Position numbers and translations under genes: made by a program. A DNA stretch of 64,000 nt, taken from positions 165,001 to 229,000 of the forward strand of contig CAWZYM010000086.1 in NCBI GenBank assembly GCA_963966185.1, given 5' to 3'. How positions within the stretch are numbered: the stretch's first letter is position 1; each line of letters begins with the position of its first letter. This document shows positions 49,402-58,465 of the stretch, piece after piece. Origin of the DNA: Rhabditoides inermis. Taxonomy: Eukaryota > Nematoda > Chromadorea > Rhabditida > Rhabditidae. Below the pieces are notes generated by a model. That model had not been told where the DNA came from and ran no database searches. It was given only the letters and a program-made list of their open reading frames with translations.

Positions 49402-49965
49402 ATGCCAGGCTTCGCTACCTCTACTCCGAAGGCGTCGACTCCTGACAGGGGGCCGAGCCCGAGAGACGCCGCTTTCAAGATCGACGCGTTTATCCAGCGC
49501 AATAAGATGGCCGGTGGTGCTCTCGACCAGCTCGCCAAGAGTGCGAGCGGAATGCAGGAGGCCGTTCTCCCGAGCGATATTATTGAGGTGAGGGACGCGA
49601 CTACCAGGGCAATGGCTGAAGCTTACAGGTGGACGAACATGCGTGATCAGAGGCAGGGCCAGCGCATCAACGAGGCGATTGCCGGTGCGAGCGAGACCAA
49701 GAAGGCCGTGGACGAACTTGTGGACAGGATGCGCGACATGCCGGCGGTTAATGTTGTGAGTTACAGTGACGACGTGAGGATGTCCAGCTTCGACGGGTCG
49801 GATCCTTTGGCATTTACCGACCACGTGCGCGACTTTGACGACATGATCAACGCAGTGTGCCCCTCGATCTCGGAGGAGATGAAGGCAGCGCACTTCATGA
49901 CGACCCTCAGGGACATGGCGAAGGAGATTGCCAAAGAACTCGACATCGAGGGCAGGAAGGACTAA
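49402..49965 (+). CDS. gag: Gag, N-terminal part up to an in-frame TAA
   Basis: Starts MPGFATSTPKASTPDRGPSP. Helical matrix/capsid-like region; SFDGSDPLAFTDHVRDFDDM is a gypsy capsid-type block. A TAA at 49963-49965 ends the frame in the middle of the capsid region. The same frame continues immediately after it with gag-like sequence, so this is a single nonsense position rather than a natural protein end. Confidence 0.85.
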   Translation: MPGFATSTPKASTPDRGPSPRDAAFKIDAFIQRNKMAGGALDQLAKSASGMQEAVLPSDIIEVRDATTRAMAEAYRWTNMRDQRQGQRINEAIAGASETKKAVDELVDRMRDMPAVNVVSYSDDVRMSSFDGSDPLAFTDHVRDFDDMINAVCPSISEEMKAAHFMTTLRDMAKEIAKELDIEGRKD

Positions 49966-52503
49966 AACACGCTCGTCACCCACCTCAAGAACTACTACAA
50001 TTCGGACCTTCAGAAGGCGAGGGCATTGCGCGAGCTGGAGAATGAGAAGATGCGGCCCGGTGAGTCGGTTGATCAGCTGTTCTACCGTATTAACAGGCTC
50101 GTCAGGACGGCTCTCGCCGGACAGTCCGAGTCGATCATCAACTACGAGTTGGCCGACATCCTCTCCGAACTTATGCCCAACGACATGATGTACACTGCCC
50201 TCGGACGCTGTGGATCCGCCAGCCCGCCGCTCGACGAGCTGCTCAAGAATCTGAGGATCGCCGAGCAGACGATGGCCACTATCCGGATGCCTGCGATGCT
50301 CAACATGCAGTCGCCTGCGATGGTCGCTGCGGTCGACAACCGCGGTGAGTCGCCTTATTGTTACTATTGCAATACTAAGGGCCACATAATGCGCTACTGC
50401 CCTCTCGCGAGGCAGCACAAGGAGGACGCTACGCGAATGTGGCAACTGCAGCAAGAGCAGTCGGAGCTGCAGGTCCAGCCTGCCCTCTTCACCCAGCCGA
50501 GGCATCGCCCTGCGCAGCAGATTCAGCACCGGGACAGGTTGCAAGGAAGGAGCCAGTCGCGTGGCAGGACCTGTTACACTTGCAACAAGGAGGGTCACTT
50601 CTCCAAAAACTGCCCCGACAGGCGCGACAAGCCCGAAGTCAAGATGGTGTCCATCAACGACTCTCGCAACGAGACGGTTGCGTCGATTTCTGTTCAGGAC
50701 GAGACCCGGGAGTTGCTGCAGAACCGCATCGAGGAGCTCCAGCGTCAGGCGGAGATGAAGGACGCGGAGTTGGAGCGGATGTCGGAGGCCCACGACAACA
50801 TGCGCACCGCTCGCGACACGTTCAAGCGTAGCCGCGACGAGTTGTACGACAAGATGCTCGGCTCCACGACAAACTCCGACGCTGATGTGCGCGTCGTCGA
50901 TGCGAGGCGCCAGCCTGTCCGCCGTTCCGCCCGCCAGCGCAGCCAGATGCCGCTCATTGGAATGATCGCGCTCTTCGTGGTTATCCCTGCGACGGCCGAC
51001 GCCCACTCGTGTGGACATCAGGGCCCGCTGGTCGTCGTGAACAATGGAGGTGAAGGTATTCTGGGTATTATGGCTCTCTTCCTGTTCATTTCCTGGATTA
51101 CGGCGTGCTGCGGATATGTGACTTATGCTGCTTTCAGGTACTTCCAGCACGGGAGGGACGAGCCGCAGATGGAGTCGTCTCTGCAGACCGACATCACTGG
51201 AAAGGTCGAGGATGCGGGCACGACACCTGCCGAGTCACCTTCGGATTCGTTCGATGGGCCGGAGTACGACGACTACGTGCTCACCGACTCCGAGATGGAC
51301 AACAGCGGATGGATGGACGACGACATGATGTCCCTCTTCCCTGCCCCGCCCTCTCCGGTGCTGGAGTGGATTCCGGACGAAGTGGAGGAGCAGCCGCGCT
51401 CTGTCGACGTGGAGGACTACCTGCTGCAGTCGCAGGACTCGGCCGCGCTCAAGCACTCGGAGGACGAGTACGTTCCGGAGGAGGACGAGGAGCCGGTGAA
51501 GCCGAAGGTGGGTGGTTATGACTATTATTTTGAGGATGAGGACGCGTTCACGCCTCCGACGACATCTCTCTTCGCATATGAGGACGAGGAGTACGAGGAG
51601 ATGGAGGACGACGCGGCTCCCTCTTTCGAGGAGAGTGATGACGACGAGTACAAGGAGGTCGCGGAGATGGAGATGCTCGCAACTGATGAGAGCAGCGACG
51701 AGGACTACAAGGAGGCTGCAGAAGCTCCGTCGGAGGATGACGTCATGGTCAAGGTACTCGATGTGTTGCGCGCCGCCGAGGATGATGACAATCTTTTTAG
51801 CTGTCAGGTTCCGTGTGAGGTGAACGGGTGCCGCATGTTGGTACTGTTCGACACCGGCGCCAACATCAACGTGTGCCACTCATCGGTGGCACCTATCATT
51901 GGCGTGTTTCAGATGGATCCGCCGACGACGCGTCAAGCCCAGGGCTTTACGGGAGACAAGGTCAGCTTCTACGGGAAGAAGACGGTGGATGTGAAGCTGA
52001 ACGGAGTGAACTACCCCACCGTGCTCAACTTCTCCCACTGCATGGCCGAGCCGAGGGACGCCGCTGGATTCCAGCTCATCCTCGGAAATGAGTTCCTTCG
52101 CAAGTTGCCTCGCTGGTCCATCGACTACGACAACAGGAGATTCGAGATGGAGGGACGTAGCGTGCCCATTGTCACCATGATCGAGGTTCCGATTCCGAAG
52201 GTGGAGAAGGCTAAGTTGATTGCGACGCGCACTCAGGTGATTAAGGCGGGGTTCGAGTCATTCATTGATTGCAGTGTGCGGACGGGACTAGTGAAGGTGA
52301 CGGAGTGGTGCACGGACGGACTTGGATTCATGTTCGTCAAACACCAGCTCACCATGCAGCCGACGCTGCTGCCTACGGACGGTGGAGAAGTGCTCATCGC
52401 CAACTGCTCCAACGTTGACGTGGTCATCTACAAGGGACAGCACATCGCCGATGTGGTGCCCTGCTTCCGAGCGTCGGACGGCGTTGTCCAGGAGCGGTTT
52501 TAG
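49966..52503 (+). CDS. gag-pro: Gag C-terminus, nucleocapsid, hydrophobic module and protease
   Basis: Same frame as the gag N-terminus; the first internal ATG is at 50026. Order: capsid remainder; two CCHC knuckles (CYYCNTKGHIMRYC at 50359-50400, CYTCNKEGHFSKNC at 50572-50613); a charged helical region (about 50700-50870); a signal-peptide-like segment (MPLIGMIALFVVIPATADA, from 50947) and a second hydrophobic segment (GIMALFLFISWITACCGYV, about 51061-51118); a long acidic region (51150-51760); then an aspartic protease with LFDTGA at about 51843-51860. Ends with TAG at 52501-52503. Membrane-type segments between nucleocapsid and protease are unusual for gypsy gag-pro. Confidence 0.85.
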   Translation, partial: NTLVTHLKNYYNSDLQKARALRELENEKMRPGESVDQLFYRINRLVRTALAGQSESIINYELADILSELMPNDMMYTALGRCGSASPPLDELLKNLRIAEQTMATIRMPAMLNMQSPAMVAAVDNRGESPYCYYCNTKGHIMRYCPLARQHKEDATRMWQLQQEQSELQVQPALFTQPRHRPAQQIQHRDRLQGRSQSRGRTCYTCNKEGHFSKNCPDRRDKPEVKMVSINDSRNETVASISVQDETRELLQNRIEELQRQAEMKDAELERMSEAHDNMRTARDTFKRSRDELYDKMLGSTTNSDADVRVVDARRQPVRRSARQRSQMPLIGMIALFVVIPATADAHSCGHQGPLVVVNNGGEGILGIMALFLFISWITACCGYVTYAAFRYFQHGRDEPQMESSLQTDITGKVEDAGTTPAESPSDSFDGPEYDDYVLTDSEMDNSGWMDDDMMSLFPAPPSPVLEWIPDEVEEQPRSVDVEDYLLQSQDSAALKHSEDEYVPEEDEEPVKPKVGGYDYYFEDEDAFTPPTTSLFAYEDEEYEEMEDDAAPSFEESDDDEYKEVAEMEMLATDESSDEDYKEAAEAPSEDDVMVKVLDVLRAAEDDDNLFSCQVPCEVNGCRMLVLFDTGANINVCHSSVAPIIGVFQMDPPTTRQAQGFTGDKVSFYGKKTVDVKLNGVNYPTVLNFSHCMAEPRDAAGFQLILGNEFLRKLPRWSIDYDNRRFEMEGRSVPIVTMIEVPIPKVEKAKLIATRTQVIKAGFESFIDCSVRTGLVKVTEWCTDGLGFMFVKHQLTMQPTLLPTDGGEVLIANCSNVDVVIYKGQHIADVVPCFRASDGVVQERF

Positions 52504-52558
52504 CACTGGTGAGTCTGTCTCTTCCTCCTCTCTGTCTAGTGAGCTTGCTCGCGCCCCT

Positions 52559-52584
52559 GGCTTGTCATCGCCGCCCAACGCAAA
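52559..52584 (+). promoter_or_regulatory. Shared core motif before pol
   Basis: GGCTTGTCATCGCCGCCCAA, one base different from the gag copy, 53 bp before the pol ATG. It is preceded by the same TCTAGTGAGCTTGCTC segment as at gag. Confidence 0.7.
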
Positions 52585-52636
52585 CAACTTCTCTCTCTTG
52601 TCTTATGACCATCGCGGTCCTCGTCAGTTGAAGAAG

Positions 52637-55600
52637 ATGGCTGCATTCGTTAATCGCGTTTCGGCGATTCGTGATGAGATGGAGCTCGAGCAGATTCCGG
52701 ATGGAATTGACGTGCAGGTGCAGTCGGACAAGCTACCGCCCGATAAACCCACTTTCGTTCCAGATATGAGTGACAGCATCCTCTCGGAGGAGCAGAAGGA
52801 GAAGATGGCAGACTTATTTAGATCTTTCAGTGACGTCATGTCAACATCATCGTACGATCTCGGTTCGTACGAGGCAGATTTGATTGATATCGATCTGTTG
52901 TCCGACGCTGAGACGAACTACAAAGCTCGTTTCAGCCGTGTTCCGATGAAATACCTCAAAGAGGTAAACAAGCATCTTCAGGATCTGATAGATGCGGGGA
53001 GAATTGTGCCTACAAGGCAGACCAAGTTTATGCACAGCCTCGTCTGTGTGCAGAAGAAGGACGGCAGCCTCCGTTTGTGCACCGACTTCCGGAATCTCAA
53101 CAAGATTACGAAGCCGCAACACCACGAGCTGCCGCGGATCGAAGAGGTGCTGAACAAGATTGCAGGGTACAAGTACTACAGTAGTTTTGACCTCGCGAGC
53201 GGATTTCTACAGCTGAAGCTCAGCGACGACGCTATGAGAAAGTGTGGAATGACGACTCCGAGAGGAAACTTCCTGTACCGCTTTGTCCCCTTCGGCATCA
53301 AGAACGGTCCAGCTGCTTTCAACTTTGTGCTCGGTAGGGTACTGGGTGGTCTCAAAGAGAACGTAACTGCGTATCTCGATGACATCATCATCTATGATAA
53401 CTCTTTTGAGGAGCATCTCGACTCGATCAAGAAGGTGTTGTCGCGGCTGCGCCAGTTCAACCTGAAGGCGTCAGCCAAGAAGACAGAGATTGCCCTCCCG
53501 CGCATTCGCTTTCTCGGCCACGAGATAACCGGAGAGTACTACACACCCTCGCGCCGCAACGTGAAGGCGATTGTCGACTACCCGAGCCCGCAGAACACTA
53601 CGGAGGTGAGACAGTTCGTGGGGATGGCGAACTTCTTCAAGAAGTTCGTCTGGGACTTTGCAGGTATTTGTGTTCCTCTGTACCTTCTGATGGCGAAGGA
53701 CGCTAAGTTCTCGTGGGGAGCTGAGGAGGAGAAGGCGTTCCAGTCTATCAAGGACGTGCTGACGAGTGAGCCGATTCTCGTACACCCACGAGACGCGCCG
53801 TTCATAATGCACACGGACGCCAGTCTGAAGGCAGTGGGCGCAGTACTCATGCAAAGGAGGAGCGACGACTGCGACGAGCTGGTCGTCATCGGCTACTTCA
53901 GCAAGACACTCGCCAAGTCGCAGCAGAACTGGGCACCCGTGCACTGCGAGCTGTTCGCTATTGTTGCGGCGATGCGCCACTTTCGACACATCGTGTACGG
54001 TAGCCACGTTGAGATTTGGACGGATCACCGCCCTCTCACTCACCTACTACAGGGCGGCACGACACACGTGTCGATGGCAAGGTGGATGGTCGAGCTGCAG
54101 TCGCTCGATATCAGCATCAAGTACATCAAGGGCAAGTCTAATGTCATTGCAGATGCCCTGTCCCGTTGCAATCCTGTCGAGAGATTCAAGGATGGCTCGC
54201 CAGAAGTCGACGACATTGTCGAGTTCCCGGTCTGCTTCGCGGTCCAGGTGCTCGAACTGTCACACGCACAACACGAGTCCCTCCGACCGAGGGACAAGAG
54301 TCTGCTGTTGAAGGAGCAGCTCAAGGACGACACGTGCATCCGGCTGCGAGAGATCATCAGTGGCACGAATCTGCCGGAGAAGCCGAGCCGTGAGGAGTCA
54401 AAGATGATCCGTTTCGCGGAGCAGTGTGGACTGGACAAGAACGACAGGTTGGTTGTCTACTCTCCAGCTTTGCAGGGCGAGCAGATCATCGAGAAGTTCT
54501 ACGTACCGTCCTCGATGCAAGAGGAGGTCGTGGAGCAGTATCACTCGGCTAAGGCGACAGGCGGTCACTTCAGCTGGGAGCGGACACTCAAGCGCATCAG
54601 TCGGAAGTATTACTGGTTGGGAATGTCTGATCAGATATACAAGTATTGCAGGGCGTGTGATCTGTGTCAACGCAAACGTGCCAATCCGATGAACAGAGAG
54701 GCGCTCATTCCGACGATTCCACACGCGCCGTTTTCGGTGTGCTACATGGACATATTTGGAAGTGTGTCGACGACAGCTCGAGGGAACAAGTACATCCTGT
54801 GCATGGCCGATCACTACACCAAGTTCGTGGTGGTGTCGGTGCTCAAGGATACTCGAGCGGAGACTATCGCCCAGGCCTTCATGACGGATGTCGTCTACCG
54901 GTTCGGAACGATGCCGTCTCTCCACACCGACAACGCCAGCTACTTCCGGTCAAACCTGATGGATCAGCTGCTCTCGGTGATTCAGGTGGATAATCACTTC
55001 AGTGTGCCCCACCATCATCAGAGCCAGGGAATGGTGGAGCGAGTCTTCTCTACGCTACAGCAATCTGTGCGATGCTACGTGACCGAGAATCCCTACAGCT
55101 GGGACGAGCACGTCCACTCGTGCGCTCTCGCGTACAACACAAGTATCCACACCAGCACCGGTCACTCGCCGTTCTTCATGATGTTTGGAAGAGACCCTCT
55201 GTTCTGCGTGGATCGAGTGATGCGGTCGGCTGAGGAGATGGACGTGAAGGAATTCAAGAATGATGACGGCTACATCACTACTCTCGTCAAGACACTCGCT
55301 GCAGTCTGGAAACAGGGAGAGAAGCAGGCGGCAGAAGCACGGAAGAGCTACAAGACTCCTGCCCACCTCAAGCCTCTGGACGTAGCGGTGGGCGATAGGG
55401 TGTATCTCAAAGAGTTCTATATTCAGCAGGAGTACAGCCACAAGTTGATGCTGCCGTGGCAGGGACAGTATCGCGTCATCGAGGTGGAACATCCCTACTT
55501 GAAGATCGTCAGTTGTACTGCTACCGACTCCGTTCCGAAGCGAGTGCACAAGGATCAGGTGAAGAAGTGTTTCCAGCTGGACGGACCCATCTGGAGCACT

Positions 55601-55855
55601 CGCCGCGCACCTCAAGAGGACGAGGCGCACCTGCGTGCCGCCGGCGCCGAACACACCGACGTTCCCGGACGCCGACCTGCGCCGCTGCTACACGACGCGG
55701 CCGATCCGAACCTGGATAGGGAGGAGGATTCAACCGAGCAGGAGTTCGTCCGCCAGCCGAATCCGAAGCGCGGACACTACAACCAGCGCACTCGCAAGGG
55801 CCGTCGTCGGAGAGACGACGCTTCTGCCATGGAGACTATGGATTCGGATGCGTGA
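52637..55855 (+). CDS. pol: Pol polyprotein: RT, RNase H, integrase
   Basis: 1072 residues from ATG 52637, in the +1 frame relative to gag-pro and 133 bp beyond its stop; the open frame extends back to 52322, overlapping gag-pro. RT: YYSSFDLASGFLQLKLSDD, FVPFGIKNGPAAF and catalytic AYLDDIIIY. RNase H: MHTDASLKAVGAVL, FAIVAAMRHF, TDHRPLTHLL. Integrase: HHCC zinc domain (RACDLCQRKRANP) and DDE core with Asp in YMDIFG, Asp in LHTDNA and Glu in GMVERV, then a GPY/F-like WQGQYRV block and a basic tail. All catalytic residues are present. No chromodomain seen. How it is expressed (frameshift, reinitiation or subgenomic mRNA) is open; the core motif precedes it at 52559. Confidence 0.95.
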   Translation: MAAFVNRVSAIRDEMELEQIPDGIDVQVQSDKLPPDKPTFVPDMSDSILSEEQKEKMADLFRSFSDVMSTSSYDLGSYEADLIDIDLLSDAETNYKARFSRVPMKYLKEVNKHLQDLIDAGRIVPTRQTKFMHSLVCVQKKDGSLRLCTDFRNLNKITKPQHHELPRIEEVLNKIAGYKYYSSFDLASGFLQLKLSDDAMRKCGMTTPRGNFLYRFVPFGIKNGPAAFNFVLGRVLGGLKENVTAYLDDIIIYDNSFEEHLDSIKKVLSRLRQFNLKASAKKTEIALPRIRFLGHEITGEYYTPSRRNVKAIVDYPSPQNTTEVRQFVGMANFFKKFVWDFAGICVPLYLLMAKDAKFSWGAEEEKAFQSIKDVLTSEPILVHPRDAPFIMHTDASLKAVGAVLMQRRSDDCDELVVIGYFSKTLAKSQQNWAPVHCELFAIVAAMRHFRHIVYGSHVEIWTDHRPLTHLLQGGTTHVSMARWMVELQSLDISIKYIKGKSNVIADALSRCNPVERFKDGSPEVDDIVEFPVCFAVQVLELSHAQHESLRPRDKSLLLKEQLKDDTCIRLREIISGTNLPEKPSREESKMIRFAEQCGLDKNDRLVVYSPALQGEQIIEKFYVPSSMQEEVVEQYHSAKATGGHFSWERTLKRISRKYYWLGMSDQIYKYCRACDLCQRKRANPMNREALIPTIPHAPFSVCYMDIFGSVSTTARGNKYILCMADHYTKFVVVSVLKDTRAETIAQAFMTDVVYRFGTMPSLHTDNASYFRSNLMDQLLSVIQVDNHFSVPHHHQSQGMVERVFSTLQQSVRCYVTENPYSWDEHVHSCALAYNTSIHTSTGHSPFFMMFGRDPLFCVDRVMRSAEEMDVKEFKNDDGYITTLVKTLAAVWKQGEKQAAEARKSYKTPAHLKPLDVAVGDRVYLKEFYIQQEYSHKLMLPWQGQYRVIEVEHPYLKIVSCTATDSVPKRVHKDQVKKCFQLDGPIWSTRRAPQEDEAHLRAAGAEHTDVPGRRPAPLLHDAADPNLDREEDSTEQEFVRQPNPKRGHYNQRTRKGRRRRDDASAMETMDSDA

Positions 55856-56065
55856 GTTGGGTAGAGGGTCAATCTGACACTTTTCAGCGCGTGCCGATGC
55901 TACGAGTAGGTTGCAGTTTGTATTGTTTACTTTACGTGTATTTACGGTTTTGTATAAGTATTCTGTTGTAGTATTGAGTCTAGTGTGCGTAGCCAGCTGA
56001 CAGTCGCAGCGTGCACACACGTGCGCGAATAAGGTTGAGTAGTGTAGAGTACGATTTACGTGAAA

Positions 56066-56091
56066 GGCTTGTTATCGCCGCTCAACGTTCA
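56066..56091 (+). promoter_or_regulatory. Shared core motif before the 3' accessory ORF
   Basis: GGCTTGTTATCGCCGCTCAA with one change from the LTR form, 53 bp before ATG 56144. Confidence 0.65.
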
Positions 56092-56143
56092 CGTGAATCT
56101 TTTCACTATCCTCATACTTTCTGACCAGTGGCGACGTGGCACT

Positions 56144-56414
56144 ATGATCGATTCCTCTTTACTACGCGGTAAGTTATTTCCAGTTTTGCTATGTTGTTGG
56201 ATGTATTTAAACACTTTGTTCAGGTGTACAACTGCGCTTCCGACGAGGTGGCCGTTCTGTCTCGACGAGATCGAGTGATGTGCGGTCGAACTCAACTATC
56301 GTCAAGTTCGAGAAGATCACCGGACGACTCTGCCGCGGCATGATCAAGTCGAGCCGAGCAAGTGGCAGGACATCTGTCGGAACGCGTGAAGTGTGGTCTG
56401 TTCTTTTACGTTGA
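56144..56414 (+). CDS. Candidate spliced arginine-rich accessory ORF
   Basis: Read by eye as two exons, 56144-56168 and 56224-56414, separated by a 55-nt intron with GTAAGT donor and TTCAG acceptor. The joined frame is 71 codons and in phase. Exon 2 is dense in Arg and Ser (LRFRRGGRSVSTRSS is its basic start). Without splicing the frame ends at 56278 and lacks the basic stretch. The core motif lies about 50 bp upstream. No homology is recognised. A small spliced basic protein recalls retroviral RNA-binding regulators, but that is analogy only. Confidence 0.4.
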
Positions 56415-56534
56415 TTTACTTTGTTATTACTCTAGTAGGTCGTAAGACATTTGTAGATTTGTAACCATTTCAGAACTTAGTCGTGGTCGTTTTCTTTATG
56501 TAGGTGGCATCGTGCGGTGTCGATGCATTCTGTT

Positions 56535-56544
56535 AGGGGGGAGG
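56535..56544 (+). other. Polypurine tract
   Basis: AGGGGGGAGG immediately 5' of the right LTR, the expected plus-strand primer. Confidence 0.85.
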
Positions 56545-57109
56545 TGTCAGCGAGGCGACACGCTTTCTCGCTGATGCACTCTCTCTCACTTCGTTCACTC
56601 GAGTGCTAATCTCTCTCTCTTCCAGTGCCGCCAGCACGAGGGGTGGAGCCGACTGGCCGGACTCACCGCCGACCTACCGCTGATCTACCGCGGACGCTGA
56701 TTGGCCGACGGAAGATTCGAGAGCGCGCCCGCCGACTACATAAGCGGACGGCGCGACAGTTCGAGGCTTTAGTATGAGCGCGGCCGATCAAGCCCTCTGA
56801 GAGCATAGGTCTCACGACCACTGGCTTGTTATCGCCGCCCAATGTCAACTATCCCCCTTCCCACTACCGCGTGGTTTTCATAAACATGTTCGTGCACTTG
56901 TGTCCTGTCATGTGATTGATCTAACGGTAGTACGTGGTGACGCGGTTCGCTAGTCAGTGTTCTCTCCTTGGTCGTGTATCTCTCCCTCAGTCGTTCAACC
57001 TCTCGGTAGGGATTCCACTGCGAGCCTCTCGGCTCGTGTGAGTATCTAACAAGGGGATTATGGGCCATGTCTCTCTAGGCATCTCTTGTGACAACCAAAA
57101 CCTCTCATT
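56545..57109 (+). repeat. Right LTR
   Basis: Same 565 bases as the left LTR wherever compared, followed by the GCTC target duplication and the resumed non-LTR frame. Confidence 0.93.
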
Positions 57110-57113
57110 GCTC

Positions 57114-58121
57114 TATGAATTAGAGGCATTTCTTGTCTCGCATAAACCCGACATATGTGTCATCACTGGGTCGTGGTTAAATCCGCATGATTCGTGTAAC
57201 GCTTTGAAACTTGGTGGCGCATACTCTCTCTTCCGATGTGATCGTCTTTCTCATGCAGGCGGCGTCCTCATTCTCGCATCCGCGCGCGCTAGTGTGTCTC
57301 TCATTTCTACTCACTCTATTGACTCCCTATGTGAAGTCGTCTGTGTTGATGTGCACCCATCATCTACTCTCTCACTATCCCGGCCATTGCGCATAATTGC
57401 TGTCTATCGCACACCTGGTGTTTCCAAGCAGACTCGTATCACCGGCGGCAAACTCATCTCCCTCATGGATGCTATGATGTCACCCGACTCGCACTCACAT
57501 GCGATCGTGGGAGACTTCAACTGTCCATCAATCGATTGGCGCGCCGGTCACTCTCGTGTCTTTTTCGATCGCGCGCTGCTCGATTGCTGCTCCACCTACT
57601 CACTCACACAGCTGGTTGCAAAGCCAACTATGGTGAAAAGGCCTGGGCACGTATCCCACATCCTGGATCTTGTGATTGTTGATTGCCCAGAATTGTTCTC
57701 TAGTATATCCATTGGTACTCCTCTCTCCACATGCGACCACTTGCCTGTTTTTGCCTCACTCACTGTGCATTCCCGCCCCAACCTCTCACCGCGCTCTGTC
57801 TTTATGTACAAAAAGGCCAATTGGCAAGCCATAAACGCGCGGATCGCTTCTACGGATTGGACAAGTGTGTTTGCATGCCGCCCGATTGACGAATGTTGCG
57901 AACTTTTCTCTCGTTTTGTGCAGCAGTGCCTTTTCGATTATTGTCCGTCCGTGCCGCTCAAGACTCACTCTCCTACTCTCCCGCGCATATCCGCATGCTC
58001 AGTCGAAAGGTTTCTCTCCTTGCCTCTCGCAGGCCTATGTCGGCTGACGCACGCAGTGCCCGACGGGACCTCCGGAAGGCACTGTATAGGTGGAACTGTA
58101 GAAAAGAGTCGGCTCTTCTAG
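57114..58121 (+). pseudogene. Non-LTR endonuclease domain
   Basis: APE-type endonuclease of the CR1/jockey class. Conserved blocks: KPDICVITGSWL (the usual catalytic Glu of TETWL is absent), VGDFNCPSIDW and a CDHLPV block near the end. The frame then shifts around 57960-58010; the following frame carries the linker to RT (58010-58460). Confidence 0.8.
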
Positions 58122-58465
58122 ATAAGGGACCGAAATCGTTCAATAGACACGTGCGCAATAGACTGAACCCGGTAGACGGGATAGGTGTGGTGGTGGATTC
58201 GAATGGTCACTTCCTACATGATCCGGCCGATAAGGCTGAGCATTTCGCATCCTTCTTCGATTCCATCTACGCAGCTCACTCGGCATCGCCCGCCGGCGAT
58301 TCGCTACCCAACTCACTCGTGTCTCTCACTCACTTCGACATCTCACCGCACATTGTTCGCAAGGTGATAAGTGGAATGGCGAACAAAGTGAATACCTCTC
58401 CGGACGGAATCACGCATGTGTTCCTCAAAAACACAATTGATACAATCGTGCATCCACTCACTCTT
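57893..58465 (+). pseudogene. Non-LTR linker and start of RT, broken by an insertion
   Basis: From about 58010 the frame reads RRDLRKALYRWNCRKESALL and ADKAEHFASFFDSIYA, the usual region before RT in these elements, up to TIVHPLTL. It is then cut by the 409-bp insertion at 58466; RT resumes in phase at 58882. Confidence 0.65.

Larger units (their letters stand above)
46731..57109 (+). mobile_element. Complete Ty3/gypsy LTR retrotransposon, 10.4 kb
   Basis: Two 565-bp LTRs that appear identical, 4-bp target duplication GCTC (46727-46730 and 57110-57113), a candidate primer site next to the left LTR, a polypurine tract before the right LTR, gag-pro, and a separate pol frame with RT, RNase H and integrase in gypsy order. 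It also has a 2.1-kb leader and a 0.7-kb 3' region with a small basic ORF. Identical LTRs indicate a recent insertion. One in-frame stop lies in gag. Confidence 0.95.

Noticed and set aside
49327..51150. 607-codon frame antisense to gag-pro
   Set aside because: Shadow of the codon bias of gag-pro on the plus strand; it has no domain.
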